From assembly GCA_951799445.1 (NCBI GenBank), contig OX637289.1, forward strand, positions 5,113,321 through 5,177,320: a DNA stretch of 64,000 nt, read 5' to 3'. This document shows positions 1 through 13,095 of this stretch, piece after piece (within the stretch, counting starts at the first letter, position 1; each line of letters opens with the position of its first letter). Made by a program: the position numbers and the translations under genes. Source of the DNA: Pseudisothecium myosuroides (Eukaryota; Streptophyta; Bryopsida; Hypnales; Lembophyllaceae). The notes under the pieces were generated by a model. That model did no database searches, had not been told where the DNA came from, and worked only from the letters and a program-made list of their open reading frames with translations.

Positions 1-3000
1 TCAAGCCGCTACCAGGTTGATAATACCGTGCACTACCTAAACGGACAAGACTCCAGGATGAGCCCCCCATATAATTGTCACTGCTACTAGGAGGCATGGA
101 CAGGGAAGGTAACAAATCTTCACAATTAGGAAATCGAAAGAATGTCACATTTGCACTTCCATAGTCAAAGGGGTCCTTCCTTAACTTTCTGGAGCGACCA
201 CAAGCACAAGCATGGAGAAACATCACACCACTCGAATGTGGCTTGGATACACCCCCTCCTGTCACATTGCATTCGCTGTCAAGTAGCATAGATCATGAAA
301 AAAAGACATTGATTGCAATGAGGAATCAGAGGAAGGACAAAAAGTGGATGGGAGAGGAAAATCTGGTGGCCATTTCAGATACCTTAGTACTACATTACGG
401 ACACTACACAGCTATGAAAAGTAGACGAGGTGATGAACACAAACCGCTTGAACAGTATTCAAATTTTTACCTTTTGTATGCCTCTTCTGCACTGTGGTTT
501 GTGTCAATACTCCAGGGCCACAAGCGTCCAGTGAGGAATCCGAATGTTCAATTGCTACATCATGCACGAGATGTCTACAAGGTTTTCCAGTGAGGCTCAC
601 AAAGTCACATAGCTGCCGTCCAGCATGCCAGATGGATTCACAACTCGCAGTCAATTTTCCAACATACGATGAGACGGCTGGTCCTCTGACCATACTCTGG
701 AAAACAACCAGAGCTTTCTGAAGGTGAGCATTATGAACAATAGTAGGGTATGTGGACGGAAGGTCTTCCAAATAGACCTCAAGCGCCGTTGGAAGTGATC
801 TCTTGCACCACGTCTTAGAAAATTTGTGATCAAGGTCAATCGCACTCTCCAGACTGGAAATGACTCCATCAAGAGAAGCTACCCGCTGTCGGGCCACTGT
901 CGACGAATTTGATGTTCCTCCAGTGGAATTTGCGTGTGTCGCGCCTTGTGAGGATTGAGAGTACCTCCTCATGCTTTTGCGAGGAGAGCTTTCTTGGCTT
1001 TTCAGATTGTCGATTTTTTCAGGAGTTTCAGTTTCAATTTTCATAGTATCTCGGTTTTCCCACGCTGAAGTAAAGGCATCTGCAAGAATCTGGGAGGCAG
1101 AAAACCACGCACTTACCGCTGGTAGATCAGGGGGATTGTGCAGGGGTTTCGTGGCTCCACCTGCCCCTCCAGATGCGCTTGCAGCAGCTGCAGCTGCAGC
1201 AGCAGCAACCATACCAGCACCACCAGAACTGCCTGTCATTGCAACAAAAATAGCATGAAAGAAAGACAGCAGCACCGCGAGAATTTGCCTTTGAGCGAAA
1301 ACGGTCTACTATTACTCACTAGTCTTTAAAAAACATAGAGGTGGTAACCCATAGAACTGCAGATGGCAGTGCACTTACCATCACAGAGCTTCAGATCATG
1401 CACGGGAATGGGATGATATTCGTATGCATGTCTTAGTAACTTCTCGAATGGAATGAAATAATTGATTTAAAATATGTGTCCATCACATTCAACAGTAACT
1501 TTGCCAAAGGTGAAGACTAAGAATTAAAAGGCGTACCTGTTGCTGTACTGGCAATGGCCCCCCTCCCTCTTAATATTTCTGTATGCCTCAACAAAAAATC
1601 CTTAATCGCTTGAATGTCGTCCAGTACGGGCTCAGAAAGTCCTGCATTACACCAGAACAATATCCAAGGCTTTCAACGCAAGTTACTAAATACAAGTCTC
1701 ATGTATTAGCGAGAATCGATCATTATCTATTTGACTTGGAATAAGTAAAATTGTGATCTAAACAGAATAATTCAAAACTTGCCATATTCATAATCCAGAC
1801 TCAAGGTTAATAACTCAAGCAGAAACATCTCTTCGAGCTTGGACCCTCGACATAAGCCAGACAATATTTTCTGTACCCTAAAATGTTGACAAATAGACCG
1901 TGAAGACCAAAGTCTCTCAGGAGATGTACCTGCCAGGTTCAATGTTTGAGTAGAAGGTCCTCCCATATTCCTCAGGAAGTTGGCAAGCACATCTGAAATC
2001 TCCTCAAGTCCAGCTCCTTGTCGATTAGAAGCTCTATCAATAAAAACAGCAGCCCGGCTTTGATCAAGTGCAAAAAGTGCACCTCCATTTCCAGCTCCAC
2101 CAAATGTATTCACACCGCCAGTAAGGCCTCGGAGAGCAGCTGCTGCAGATCCAGAAGACCCGCCTTCACCTACCACACTCGCTAGAGTCCGACACTTCTT
2201 TAGAAGAAACCTAATCTGCGCTTCGGTTGATGCTTGCAACTTCTTTCGAACACCTCCCTCCGTCTTGTTTCCAGGCCTGCTTGATCCCGGATTCGAAAGT
2301 GAAGACCGTGACAGTCTACTGTAAGTACTTCCAGGAGATGAAGACGATCCTGGCCCACTATGTAAACTGCTGGAGACTCCCGGACCTTCCGCAGCATCTT
2401 CGGCAGTAGATCCCAATATGTTAAAGCCAGAAGCAGACTCTGTACATTCTTCTAAGCACACAAAAAGAGCGACAGGCGTGCACTGACCAGGATACAAAAC
2501 AGGAGCGGGTCCACCTGTGTACCCATTTGAAGAGCTCTGTCGGCCAGCAGAAACCCCTACCCCCCTACTTCCAACCATGTCCCGAGAGGCGACCCCTGCT
2601 CGGGGGGATGGAGAAGATCTGCCAGCCGTTTGAGGTAGAACATTGGGAAGCACTTGAGTTTTGACGAAAGGTGCAAGGGCGTGCTTTGCAGTTTGCAAAG
2701 TACGAAACATCCGAAGATAACGTGGATCAAAGCGCGAGCCCTCTTGAACAATCAATAGGATGTGACACACCTACAAAAGAAACCCTATAAGAAAATAACT
2801 CATGGGAGAGACTACTCCACAAAATAATAGAAGATATTCGCCCTATCAAAATAAACGAAAAAGCAACCCCAGAGACAGCTGCAAGCATGTGTAGTTTCCA
2901 GATCTACACATTATCACGTATATTTGGATCGAGAATAGGAAAGAAGAGTTGCGGCTGACTTCGAACTGACTGGAGAACAGTATCAATTGTGCGGTAATTT

Positions 3001-4448
3001 GTCTAAATCCTAGCAACGAACCCTAAGAAGCAAGTTCAGCCCGAGTAATAAATAGACGACTGAATTTCATATTCAAAGGGTGGTTTCTTCCACTGGCATA
3101 TTCAATGCTTGATGAATGGCTTCGCACTTCTGAGGTGTTGAATTTCCAGCGTTATGACATCCAAATTGCCTAGAGGGACTGCAATTATCCAGAAGCTAAA
3201 TCTATTATATCGTAAGTTGTAACACTCAGATATCCATCTATATGCAGGGTTTAGGGTGTCCAGGCCATAATCAGTGTACCAGGCCTGTTTAACTCCAATG
3301 CCAACTTGCAGTATTTTACTGCCTGTGCGGGTTGATTATCGATGTCATGTGTAGAGATTTATGATCAATTGCAAATGGATTGACAACTCCTTGACAACGA
3401 ATTCCGATTCTGACAAAATTTCGCTCCCGCATGACAGCCTAACCATAGAAGAAAAGTGTCTAGTGATCGATCACAGAGAGAAAGAAGATTAGAGAGAAAA
3501 CCTTACAGAAAACATGAACAGCAAACCGCGAAGACTGTCCGCTTCATGTCGCTCCAGTGCCTCGGCCAGGGTTTCTGCAGTTCGATTCTCTCCCGTCAAG
3601 CATTCACGAGGCGAAGAACCCCAGACGTACTGAACATACAATACGCCCTTCTCACGGTCGTAGTGATTTTTTATCTTTCCATCTATCCAATCCCTCTCTC
3701 GACCATTTCCGGCGACCTTCTTTTCAATCGATCCTTTCGTTTTCTGTGGAGTTTGTGATCGAGTATCTCCAGCTCTAAAACCCGAATTCTGATCCCTTCG
3801 GCTTCCATCTCTACTTTCATCATATTTTCCTCTGCCTTTACCGTGACTTCTCCCCCTGATAAAGCCATTCTCTTGTGGAAACACTCTTTCCGTTGGAGGA
3901 GTCAGAATTGGCATTACATCGTCACTTGCCAAATTAGGGTTTGCAGTCAACACGGTTTCCTGGTCCCCTTGCAAATTCCGAGGATTTGCACATTTACTGC
4001 CAGAAAACACTTGCGATAGGAGAATGCGGTCCAGGAGCTGCGAAGCCTCATCTTCCAACCGACTTATCACACCAATTACCACTACCTGCTTGGTCAGCGG
4101 GTCCGTGAAATCTTCCTCCTCGTAAGGAGGCGGCAACACGATCTTCGGAACTGCAGACGCCCCTGGATACTCCACATCTATTGCCGACGGAAATTGGCGT
4201 AAAATAGAATCTGTCCCCAAAACATCAGAAACCGGAGAAGAAGGAGCAAGACGCGTCGCGGAAGGCGATGCAGCTGCGCCGGAGCCCGGCGACCGAGAGG
4301 GGGGCGAGACGAAAATTGATTTCGGAGACTTCGGTAAATAATCAGGAGGTGAGGTCGGGACAGCGGGACCGGAAGAACCACCACCCGCGATTGGCTGTGC
4401 GGAGGAGCCGGATGATGAAGAAGGACGGCTCAGCATCCGCACACTCAT
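1..4448 (-). CDS. SMG8: SMG8, nonsense-mediated mRNA decay factor (3' end outside window)
   Basis: SMG8 binds SMG9 and regulates the SMG1 kinase that phosphorylates UPF1 in nonsense-mediated decay. Five exons can be read on the minus strand: 4448-3507, 2770-1783, 1641-1537, 1232-471 and 258-1, giving about 1018 codons in one continuous frame. The start is the first ATG of the long exon 1. Family landmarks are VVVIGVISR near residue 123, the exon 1/2 join reading LLFMFS then VCHILLIVQEGSRFD, KHALAPFVK, a poly-alanine stretch GMVAAAAAAAAASAS at the start of exon 4, and HSSGVMFLHACACGRSRKL near the left edge. Plant SMG8 carries the same alanine-rich stretch before its SASQ segment. Roughly the last 200 residues are missing because the window ends. 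Intron 2 uses a GC donor (positions 1782-1781). The exon joins were inferred from frame and splice signals; the family assignment is firm. Confidence 0.93.
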
Positions 4449-4944
4449 GGTGTCTCGTCTTCATACGTTACAGCAGCACAATCACAACCCTAAACACCAT
4501 GACCAAAAGAATGTCATCAACCAAGGATTTTCACGATCTCCTCCACCCACTCTCTGCCCTAGTGTGCATGACCACAAAATTGAAAAAATTGAAAACACAT
4601 AACCTCCAAAGAAAAGATGCCGGCACCTCGAAGGTCCTAAATAAGTGGAAAAGAAAAATGAGAAAAAACAAAACTCACACGAAGGACGCCAACGCCACCT
4701 TCGATCATCCAAATAAGAAATGATCTCTGTCCTCGCCTCAATGAATGGGCACAAATCAACGACGCAACTGGGAAGCTCGAATTACTGCTGCAAATACCGC
4801 AGAGCTCCGAAAGCAGGAAGACGAACTCGCAGACGGAGGAGACAGGAAACCAACGAACGACGTTCGTCAACAATGCGGACGGAGCCTGCCCCCTCTTTAA
4901 TGTCACTCTCTCTAGTATCACATCCACTTCCTTCTTCCTCCTCT
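4449..4944 (-). promoter_or_regulatory. SMG8 5' flank / probable 5'UTR and promoter
   Basis: This is the sequence just upstream of the SMG8 start. No coding frame is convincing here. It includes the stretch TAATGTCACTCTCTCTAGTA at about 4898, which is repeated almost unchanged at about 5920 on the far side of the inserted element. A CT-rich tract next to it resembles a plant 5'UTR or promoter. No clear TATA box was found, so the transcription start is unknown. Confidence 0.4.
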
Positions 4945-4948
4945 TTAA

Positions 4949-5917
4949 CACTAGACCGCCCAAGAGGCCAAAAAGTGTCCTCACAGAGTTTCAAGTCAAA
5001 TTCAAATTGTTGTAACTTTTGCATCCAATGTTCAAATTCAATAAAACTTGTTGGAAAAGTTGCGCTCTCTCTTCTACTATGTGTGGTAAAATTTTCAGAT
5101 CAATCCAAGATTTATTGAATTTTTGGAAGCCAATCAAAGTTCACAGCTTCAATTTGAGTTCACCAAACTGTATTTTAGGGCTGCAACTTTGGAGTCTTGT
5201 ATCTCCTTCATCCAAAGTTCATTTTCAATAAAATTTGTTGGGTTTTGTTTCCCTTGAAGTTTAATAATTGTGATGAAATTTTCATGTCAATCCAAGTTGT
5301 TTTGAATGTTTGGGAGCAATTCAAAGTTCAAAATCACAACATTTTTGGAGTACAGTGAACTTTGGTGGCTTGTTTCTTCTTCATACATAGTCCATTTCCA
5401 ATAATTATTTTTGGAAAAGTTGCACATATTAGTCTAGTTTGTGTGGCTAAAATTTTATATTAATCCAAAGTTTTGAGTGATTGAGAAGTATTTTTGTAGA
5501 AAGAAGTTCAGCCTTAGATGTATTTTACTGCAAGTCTTTGTCTTATTTCTTGACACTTCAAAGCCATTTTGCAAACACAATGAGTCAATTAAATGATATT
5601 TTCTTTCACCAATGTGTTTGTTAGGTAATTTGGAACCACTTTAAAGTTTAAAGTTTTTTCATTTGAGTAGGTTTAGAAATTAAATTTTACCTCCAAATGT
5701 GTTTCTAGGAAAATTTCAGCACCTTTTTTCAACACTAAAACATTATAATCTTACAATCTATGTGGTCAAATGACTCCAAATTTTGTACATGTTATCTTCA
5801 AGATATACACTACAAGATTGTACGGTTGAGATTTGCATAACTTAGCAACTTTTAGATCTATAATACTTCAAAAGCAATGATGTTTTTTAACCTATTTAGT
5901 CCTTGGGCGGTCTAGGG
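4949..5917. mobile_element. TTAA-flanked TIR element (piggyBac-like ends), 969 bp
   Basis: The left end reads TTAA then CACTAGACCGCCCAAG. The right end, in reverse complement, reads TTAA then CCCTAGACCGCCCAAG. That is a 16-bp inverted repeat with one mismatch, bounded by TTAA at 4945-4948 and 5918-5921. The interior is AT-rich with no transposase frame, so the copy is non-autonomous. It sits about 500 bp upstream of the SMG8 start, between two copies of a CT-rich repeat. Confidence 0.8.
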
Positions 5918-5921
5918 TTAA

Positions 5922-6930
5922 TGTCACTCTCTCTCTAATATCACATCCTCTGTTTTCTCGGACGAAACCGGTGAGATAACTAAGTTATAAGCTACAGGAA
6001 CACAGAATCGCCACTTGATGTAAGCTTTGACCACTTGCACTTTGTACATTTCATGTGGAGACTAGTGTGCCCTGTGCCGTTGCCACACCCAAAACAAAAG
6101 TAAAAATCATTTAAAAAAACAAAAATAACTCAAAAACCCATAACTTTCCCACCGTAGGTCCATATGCCACAAAACAAAGCCCGTGCATCCTTCCTTGTCG
6201 AGGGCTTTCCAACGGTACTAAGAATGTGAGAATTTGACACAAGGTTCAAAAGATACATTATTTAACATGATTTAGTAATTTTTAATAACAAAATATAACT
6301 CAAAAATCATTAACTTTCCCACTGTTGGTCCCTAAACCAAGCCGTGTACCCCTCCCCACCAAGGGCTTTCCGACGGTACCAAGCACGCCACCGGTATGCA
6401 TGGTCCGGGAGATCTCAACGTGACAAGCAAAACCAAACAAAGAATATACCATGCAAACTTAATAGAAGAGATTTTGGGTGCAAATATCTTTGAGCATCCC
6501 ATCAATTCTTTCCTATCTCCTTGAGGATGAAGGGGGAGCAAATATGAGGATAAGGAAATAAAGAGAGTCGCTACTAATTCTTTTCAATAACTTGAACATT
6601 TCACTATATATTGAATGTTTGTTGAGTACAAGCAGAAGCACAACATGCAAAAAAGCAATGACCATTGGATAAGTGGGAGAAACAATGCATGTATTATTTT
6701 GTAAAAGTAGATTTAGGATTTACCAGTGGATAAGTGGGGATACCAATATGTATTTCATTTAGTAAAATCAGATTTAGGAATTTCCAGTAGGGCTGAGTTT
6801 CGTATTCCCCTTCCCTTATAGTGAATTGGGAACCTCCATCCCTAAATATTTATAGATGTAGTATACTAGTGGAGGTAACTTCTTCTCTATCTGGATGAAT
6901 TTCATGTGGATGGGGATAGAAAAGATCCCT
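5922..6930. repeat. Intergenic DNA with a diverged direct repeat
   Basis: Two related segments, about 6120-6235 and 6295-6400, share ATAACTCAAAAAcc-CATT, AACTTTCCCACxGT-GGTCC and AGGGCTTTCCxACGGTAC blocks. A related inverted piece occurs near 9325-9385. No gene is supported, and the 69-codon frame inside it is repeat sequence. Confidence 0.5.
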
Positions 6931-7244
6931 AGCATTAGAAGAGATTTGAGGGCTGGGAGGGGCCGTTTCAGGCTGTTCCCGCAGTTGGGAACAGTCAGAA
7001 TATAAAAAAAATTAAAAAATTAAAATTAAAATTAAAATTAAAAAATTAAAAAATTATTTAAAAAATTATTTAAAAAAATTAAAAAAATTATTATTATTAT
7101 TTATTTATAAATAAATATTAACAAATTAATTTTCTGACGTGGCACTCTCTCAGCCACGTCAGATTATTGCTCCCAGGCTGTTTCCAGGGCCAGATAACTC
7201 GCGGGCTCTTAGAGACCTCAAATCTCTCCTAATGTGGGAATGCT
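6931..7244. mobile_element. Foldback MITE, about 314 bp
   Basis: The left end AGCATTAGAAGAGATTTGAG is mirrored at the right end, which in reverse complement reads AGCATTcccacATTAGGAGAGATTTGAGG. The core (about 7000-7130) is almost pure A/T with repeated AAATTAAAA units, followed by an ACGTGGC...GCCACGT hairpin at 7138-7160. No coding capacity. The superfamily is not clear from the ends. Confidence 0.6.
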
Positions 7245-7914
7245 CTTAGTCATTTTGTAATCATTATATGATACGGTGCGTAACAATTGAGGAGCTTACA
7301 ATTCTCCCTTCACCCCTCATTGATCTCATTGAATATTCTTACAAGTCAATCCCAACTCTTTGAATATTCAGACCTGTCAATCTCAAGGAAAGTTCAATTG
7401 TAGTGTTCCCCAAATTTGATGAAGCTTCCTTACTCATGCAAATAGACAATTACAAGTTCTCTGAAGTCAATGGAACAAGAATATGCTCACAAAGATGCAC
7501 TCTAATTGGCTCATGAAGTCACGTCATATGTTCACACCTAAATTTTTGGAATGGAGTAGTCACAATGAACTATTTCATTTAGCTTTGTGATTGGTTAACA
7601 CAAATCCAAGTACTATGCTATAGAAGAATGGAGTATAATAAGTTTCAATGACAATTGCTTCTCCTAATTCCTCATTTTTAGCTTGGATGGTCATAGGAAT
7701 TGTCACCTAGATCTTATCGGATTCTCGATGAATAGGTGCATTTTACATTCTCCATTCTACAATTCCTTGAAAATCACATTGGATACTTTTAGTTCTCATT
7801 ACTAAAGTCCATATAATCACATGCAACTTGGCTGTCTAAGCTGTGACATTAAAGAGGGACTGAATAATTCATCCAGTTATGTCATCCAAATATGTCATGA
7901 GTTCATGAAACCCT
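7245..7914. other. Intergenic, nothing recognised
   Basis: AT-rich sequence with frequent stops in all frames. No gene, RNA or terminal repeat was seen. Confidence 0.4.
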
Positions 7915-8400
7915 GCAGTAATCCATTCTTAACTGACTTGTCCATCCAATTGAGCCTACTGCATCTTTAATTCCTTACGGTTTCTGCAATAAGGTAATGT
8001 GCTCTTAAAGCGACCTTTTAAGAGTTGATTGCATTTGGGAGGAAGCTAAACTCCTTGAAACAATTTTCAGTAAATTTTGGTAGGAAGAAAAATAGAATTG
8101 GGATCTAACCCAAGTCGTTTCATATTTTTTGAACCTTTGTGAATTAGTATTGAATTTTTGAAGTTGAAATCCAATGGTCACTAAAAGCGATCCCCTCCTG
8201 GAGTGTACACTATGGGTACATTGAAGAAAGCAAAATGTACCTTTGTGTTAGAGGTCGCTTTTAGAGCCGGGTTGCTTTAAGAGCACATTACCTTAAGGTT
8301 TGGAGAGTTCGTGTGATGACAAAAATACTGCAACAAAATGAAGCAAGTTTTTGATTACCTGTAAGTCTTGATGTCTCTCCAATATCCTTTTGTCTTGGAA
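7915..8400 (+). pseudogene. Duplicated fragment of the snoRNA locus, split by a MITE
   Basis: The segments 7915-7990 and 8296-8400 match 25668-25850 of the snoRNA locus, including TTTCTGCAATA, GGAGAGTTCG, GTGATGAC and TACTGCAACAAAATGAAGCA. Here the CTGA D-box candidates have become TTGA, so this looks like a decayed copy. Its continuity is broken by the insertion at 7992-8293. Confidence 0.7.
7992..8293 (+). mobile_element. TA-flanked MITE, family AGGTAAYRKGCTC, copy 1
   Basis: Ends: AGGTAATGTGCTCTTAAAGC at the left and its near-perfect inverted copy at the right, with TA on both sides. The uninterrupted sequence at 25736-25750 (GCAATAGGTCGTGG) gives the empty site. The interior shares the block GATCTAACCCAAGTCGTTTC with the second copy at 16350-16655, which is inverted relative to this one. 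No coding capacity. Confidence 0.75.
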
Positions 8401-9660
8401 TTGGCTCGAACATATCCAGATTGCAAATCAGGGTGGTAATGGGCTTCTCTATCTTATATCATGAGATTTTGTAGCATATCAATGACTTCACATATGACTT
8501 TACCTACCAAACACTAAGGCGTAGTCCAAATTTTCCAAAATTCTAAAGGCGTATCATAAAATGCAACTTAGAATAATAATTTCATAATGAATTTCAAACA
8601 AAATTTGTAAAATATTATCTATAGATCATATGTATAAAGTTAAATCATTTGCTACACTAATGTATAGTTTTGGAAATCAAATTTGAAATCAAATTAATTT
8701 TTTTTCAAAAATATACTATAGCTTGAATATTTGTAATTTTCAATAGAATTTTTTTTCCTTTGAATTCAAATTGTTATGCTCTAATTTTGGTGAAGTATTA
8801 AAAATATTTATTTTACTTATTTATTGAAGTCGTTAATGAAGCGTCATTTTTTGAATTGAAAAAATTAGTTTTTGAGATTAGACATACAATTTATATCTCT
8901 TGAACTATATAACATTTGCAAAAGAAAATTGTAAAAATTTGTACCATACAAGTAAATGCAAAAAAACTAATGCAAAGATAGATCAATGGATGGATGGATG
9001 GATGGATGGATCGATGAAAAAATAAAGATCTTTTGTGCCTAGAATTTGTTTGCATTCATTCATATTTTCAAATTTTGAACTTTGATTTGGTCCTCTATAG
9101 TAAAGATTTACAATTTTGAAGGCACAACTTATTGATTTTATTTTAATTTGTTTTTTCATCCCTCATCTGATCGTTTTGGAGCTATTGTCGCCTATCCTTG
9201 CATCTATAAAGTAATCCATGATGCACTTAGATGTGATTTGACTCCATCATCCATACCTTAAGTTAGATTGTTTGTTTATTGTGTTGTGTTTGTTTGTTAT
9301 GTTGAAATCTCTTGGATCTTGCGTTCCTTAATTGCGTTCTTGGTACCATTGGAAAGCTCTTTGTGAAGAGGGGTGCGCGGGCTTTGTTTTGTAGCATTCC
9401 GGCTCATGAAAGTAAAGATATTGAATTTCAAAGTTTTTGTGATTTAAAAATTTGAAAAATAAATTTTACTTTTAGTTTGACTATGACAATGGTACATGGC
9501 ACACTAGTTTCAATATTGAATATTGCATCCAGTTTCATAAAAAGATGGCAACCAAAAATAGAACTCATGCAAGAATGAGAGGTGATGATTGTACAATGAA
9601 CAAGAGGTGATGAAAGAATGTCAGTCTTGTCACCAAACACACTACGTTAAGCACCACATA
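8401..9660. other. AT-rich intergenic DNA with a GATG microsatellite
   Basis: No gene was seen. A GGAT/GATG tetranucleotide run lies at about 8985-9012. Positions 8405-8455 carry a partial copy of the right end of the dispersed repeat described at 9664-10110. Confidence 0.5.
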
Positions 9661-9663
9661 AGG

Positions 9664-10110
9664 TCGACCAGCCCATTTCCACCATCCACCTATTTCCACC
9701 ATCCACCTATTCCCACCATTTGACTTTTGGCCCCATTTCCACCATGGAACTCATCCAAATCCATTTAGTTTTCTGACAAGATCAGAGTCTTAATGCCAAT
9801 AAGGGTAATGCGTCGGCCTTTAATTGGTAGATACCAAGGTACTAATAGATATATGGAATGGTGTTTATAGGGTGTTTAGAGGACATCTATGACTCCAATA
9901 GTGAATAGTTTTGTAATTTCAGGGTAGACCACTTCAAAAATTTATAGAAATTACAATTTTGATTGGAAAATTATAATTCCACTTGGGTTTGATTTGTGAA
10001 ACAAGCACACACCTCTAAAAAATATGTGCCCTTCTTGGAATTATCCCTAAGGTATCTAGATTGCAAATCAAGGTGGTAATAGGCTTGTCTACCTTAGATT
10101 ACAAAGCTTA
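9664..10110 (+). repeat. Dispersed repeat, copy 1 (empty site for a MITE)
   Basis: It begins GACCAGCCCATTTCCACCA and ends near GGTGGTAATAGGCTTGTCTA. A second copy lies at 57857-58540 and is longer because a 261-bp TTAA element is inserted in it. Copy 1 shows the intact target AGTCTTAATGCC at about 9788. Noncoding. Confidence 0.7.
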
Positions 10111-12494
10111 AAAACAAACTTTACTAGTAGCAAGATCTAGTATCTGCAACACAAGAGTTCTCCATCCAAGAATGAGATGAACATGAGATAAGAGATGAAA
10201 AAGACCATGAGAGCAAGGCATCCATATGACTAAGGACATGTCTTAGGAAGCACTTTTTTATTTTTTATTTTTTAAATATTTATAATAATTGAAATATTTT
10301 AATTTTTCTAGTAATTTTTAAAATAAATTTGTGGTCCAAAAAACTTCTTAATTCTAATAGGTTGATCTTCAAAGTTTAAGGCAGTAGTACTTTACTTATG
10401 AGGTTTTAGTTGATATATATATCAATTGGAATTGATGTTTATCAATATTAAAAAATTTAATCAATTTACAAAAACATTTCCTAAAATAAATCCTACGTAA
10501 AATTAATACTAAAATAATTATTATGGTTCATGATACAATTTTTAGTTTAACTTGTAATGGACCAAGTGTTTGTTCAAGGGACAATTGGAATCTGGATAGG
10601 TAACAATGACATAAAAAATAAATAGATGTTTCTAAAAATTTGACATAAGATGGAAACATTCACTTCTTTTGTGAAAATTTAAAAAATTGATCTGGATCAA
10701 AAGATATGCTTCATAAAAAAATCCAAGCAAGTTAAGCAATTTGGATGACATCTTCTTTTTTTGCAAAATTCATCTAGAATTTGGCATATGATAACCAACA
10801 TGAAATTATAGTATACGCAATTGTCAAAAAACTACTACTTTAATTTATTGAAAAATCTCCTTCTAAGAAGGGTCAAACTCTAATAACCTTGCATGGTAAG
10901 TGTAAGCAAAAAAACAGTTTCTTCTAAATACAAACACTACTATCTTGAAATATGCTATCTCACAATTCTTGAAATTTTTCCATATTTTTCAAGTGTTTGT
11001 TTATCACTATCTTTTTTATTTGGATTTCAAATAAAAATTTCTTCATTGCACAAAACATCATCAAAAAATGACTAGTGTATTGTCAATTTGCTAACTTCCT
11101 TATATAGCAGGATGATTTAGAATGGAGTTTAGAATAAGATAGACACATAATTTCTTCTGAAATTTTGCATGCATATACCAAATAAGATTAATTATTTAAT
11201 GTTTTAGAGACTCAATTCTTGTGTAAAGGAAAAAAGTTGCTCCAAGAAGGTTTGAAGCATGCTAACCTTGTCACCTTGTCTCGTAGGAATTAAAAGAAGG
11301 TCTTTTTCTCAATTCAAACATTATTTATAATCTTTAAATCCACATAGTCAAACGGAATGAAATTTTTTCCATATATTTCCGTAATAGACCAGGACATTTT
11401 TGTATGCTTGAAGTCTAAAAAATACTTTCTATTTTCAATTTTGGGCAATTTCTCTTAAAAACATCTCTAATCCTTTAGGAATTTAACTAAAATTTATAAT
11501 TTTAACTAAATTTGCTCAATTTTTTTAATTTTTAATTGGTTGTTTATGAAAACTTGTAGCATTTTATTGTGTTGTAAGTGAAAATTAAATGTCCAAACTC
11601 GGATCCAAATATAGATGAATAGGTAGAAAAACATGGTTCCAAAATAGATCTAAAAGTATAACAGTTTAGATGTGGTGCATGAAAAAAAAAATATTTTTCA
11701 ATACACTCAAATTAGTTTTGACATAAAAAAGGCATTGGAATGAAGGAAATTTAAAACCTATAATTATTTTGAAGACTGAAAAATCAAAATTTATAAACTC
11801 ATTCATCTATGAAATTTATATAAACCCTTTCATTTATAGGATTTTCAAATATTCATAGTATTTATCTACAATCTATAATTGAATAATTCATAAGTTTTAA
11901 ATTTACAATTTGGATGTTTACACCTTTCAAATACTTAAAAATTGGAAATTTGAGCATTTCAAATCTTCATTGGTTGTCAATCATGGTAGGGCAAAGAGAA
12001 ACAAAGCTTCACTATTTTTCACCATTATTTAATATAAATGATTAAATTGCTTAGTTGCTTAAAGACTAAGATTTTTTTTCTTAGTGTTATTTATGAATAT
12101 TTTTTCTAATCTTACTATACTTTGTACAATATTTTGTATTAATTTCAAGATTTTATAATAATTTTTAATACCTTAAATTATTAAAAAATTATATTAAAAT
12201 ATAAATATCCTACTATTTCATTATCCACTTGGCTTTAGTTCATTATTCATATTCTAAAAAGACATGGACTATTTTAGTCGATATGATATTTTTATCTTAA
12301 GTTTATTTCAATGGCATAAAAGCGTTTATAGTTTGTTAGGGCCTTAAAGAGGCTGGTTTGTTTAAAGAATTTTTTTATTTACTTTTAATTTTTTTTCATA
12401 AAAAATTAATTTTAATTATAATTTATTTGAAATGAAGTAGTCTTCTATCAATTCAAAGTCTTCCCTTTCAGTTTGAAATAAATTGTTGAATTAA
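10111..12494. other. AT-rich intergenic, no gene seen
   Basis: Long A/T tracts with dense stop codons. The only open frame of about 60 codons (near 10893) has low-complexity composition and no recognisable motif. Confidence 0.4.
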
Positions 12495-13091
12495 CCCCTA
12501 AAGGATTATAAGGTCACCACGTGGCTTTTACAATTAACTACATTTCTAGAAAATTTGATATGTTAACCTCACTAACTATTTGTTAACAACAAAGAGACCT
12601 AGATGATTTTTTCCAATGAATCCATTGGTTCAATACAATCAAGAAATGATCTAGTGTGCGATTTTTGGTGAATTTTTTGAGAATAGAAAAAACGCTCTAG
12701 GCCGTCACTTCACATCCTTATATCTTTTATTCTACACTTTAAAATTATTTGAAAAAAATTTCATATCAACATCATGATGCTATGTACTTGTGGAAAAAAA
12801 TCTAAGTTTTTGCATTACTTTCAAGCATTTTGATTATAGCATTCCCATTTAAGCATATGTAAAAAGTATTGCCTAACCAAACATCTTTCATCAATTTTGT
12901 CAATGGTGGGATTTTCTCAAAAATTGTGCAATTTTATTGATTTTTTCTCCATAGGATAGCTACATAAGTCTTCTTTCATTTCAACAATGCCAATCATCAA
13001 AATTATTCCACAAAAAATGAAGAATTATACTTGTTGAGGGAGCTAATAAAAAAAACAAGAGCTATGCTCAAACATCCCGATCCTTTAGGGG
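12495..13091. mobile_element. TTAA-flanked TIR element, 597 bp
   Basis: The left end is TTAA then CCCCTAAAGGAT. The right end is ATCCTTTAGGGG then TTAA, a perfect 12-bp inverted repeat with TTAA on both sides. The interior differs from the 930-bp family and has no open frame of note. Confidence 0.75.
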
Positions 13092-13095
13092 TTAA

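Noticed and set aside
971..1329. Plus-strand frames of 63-95 codons
   Set aside because: They are shadows of SMG8 exon 4, including its alanine codons.
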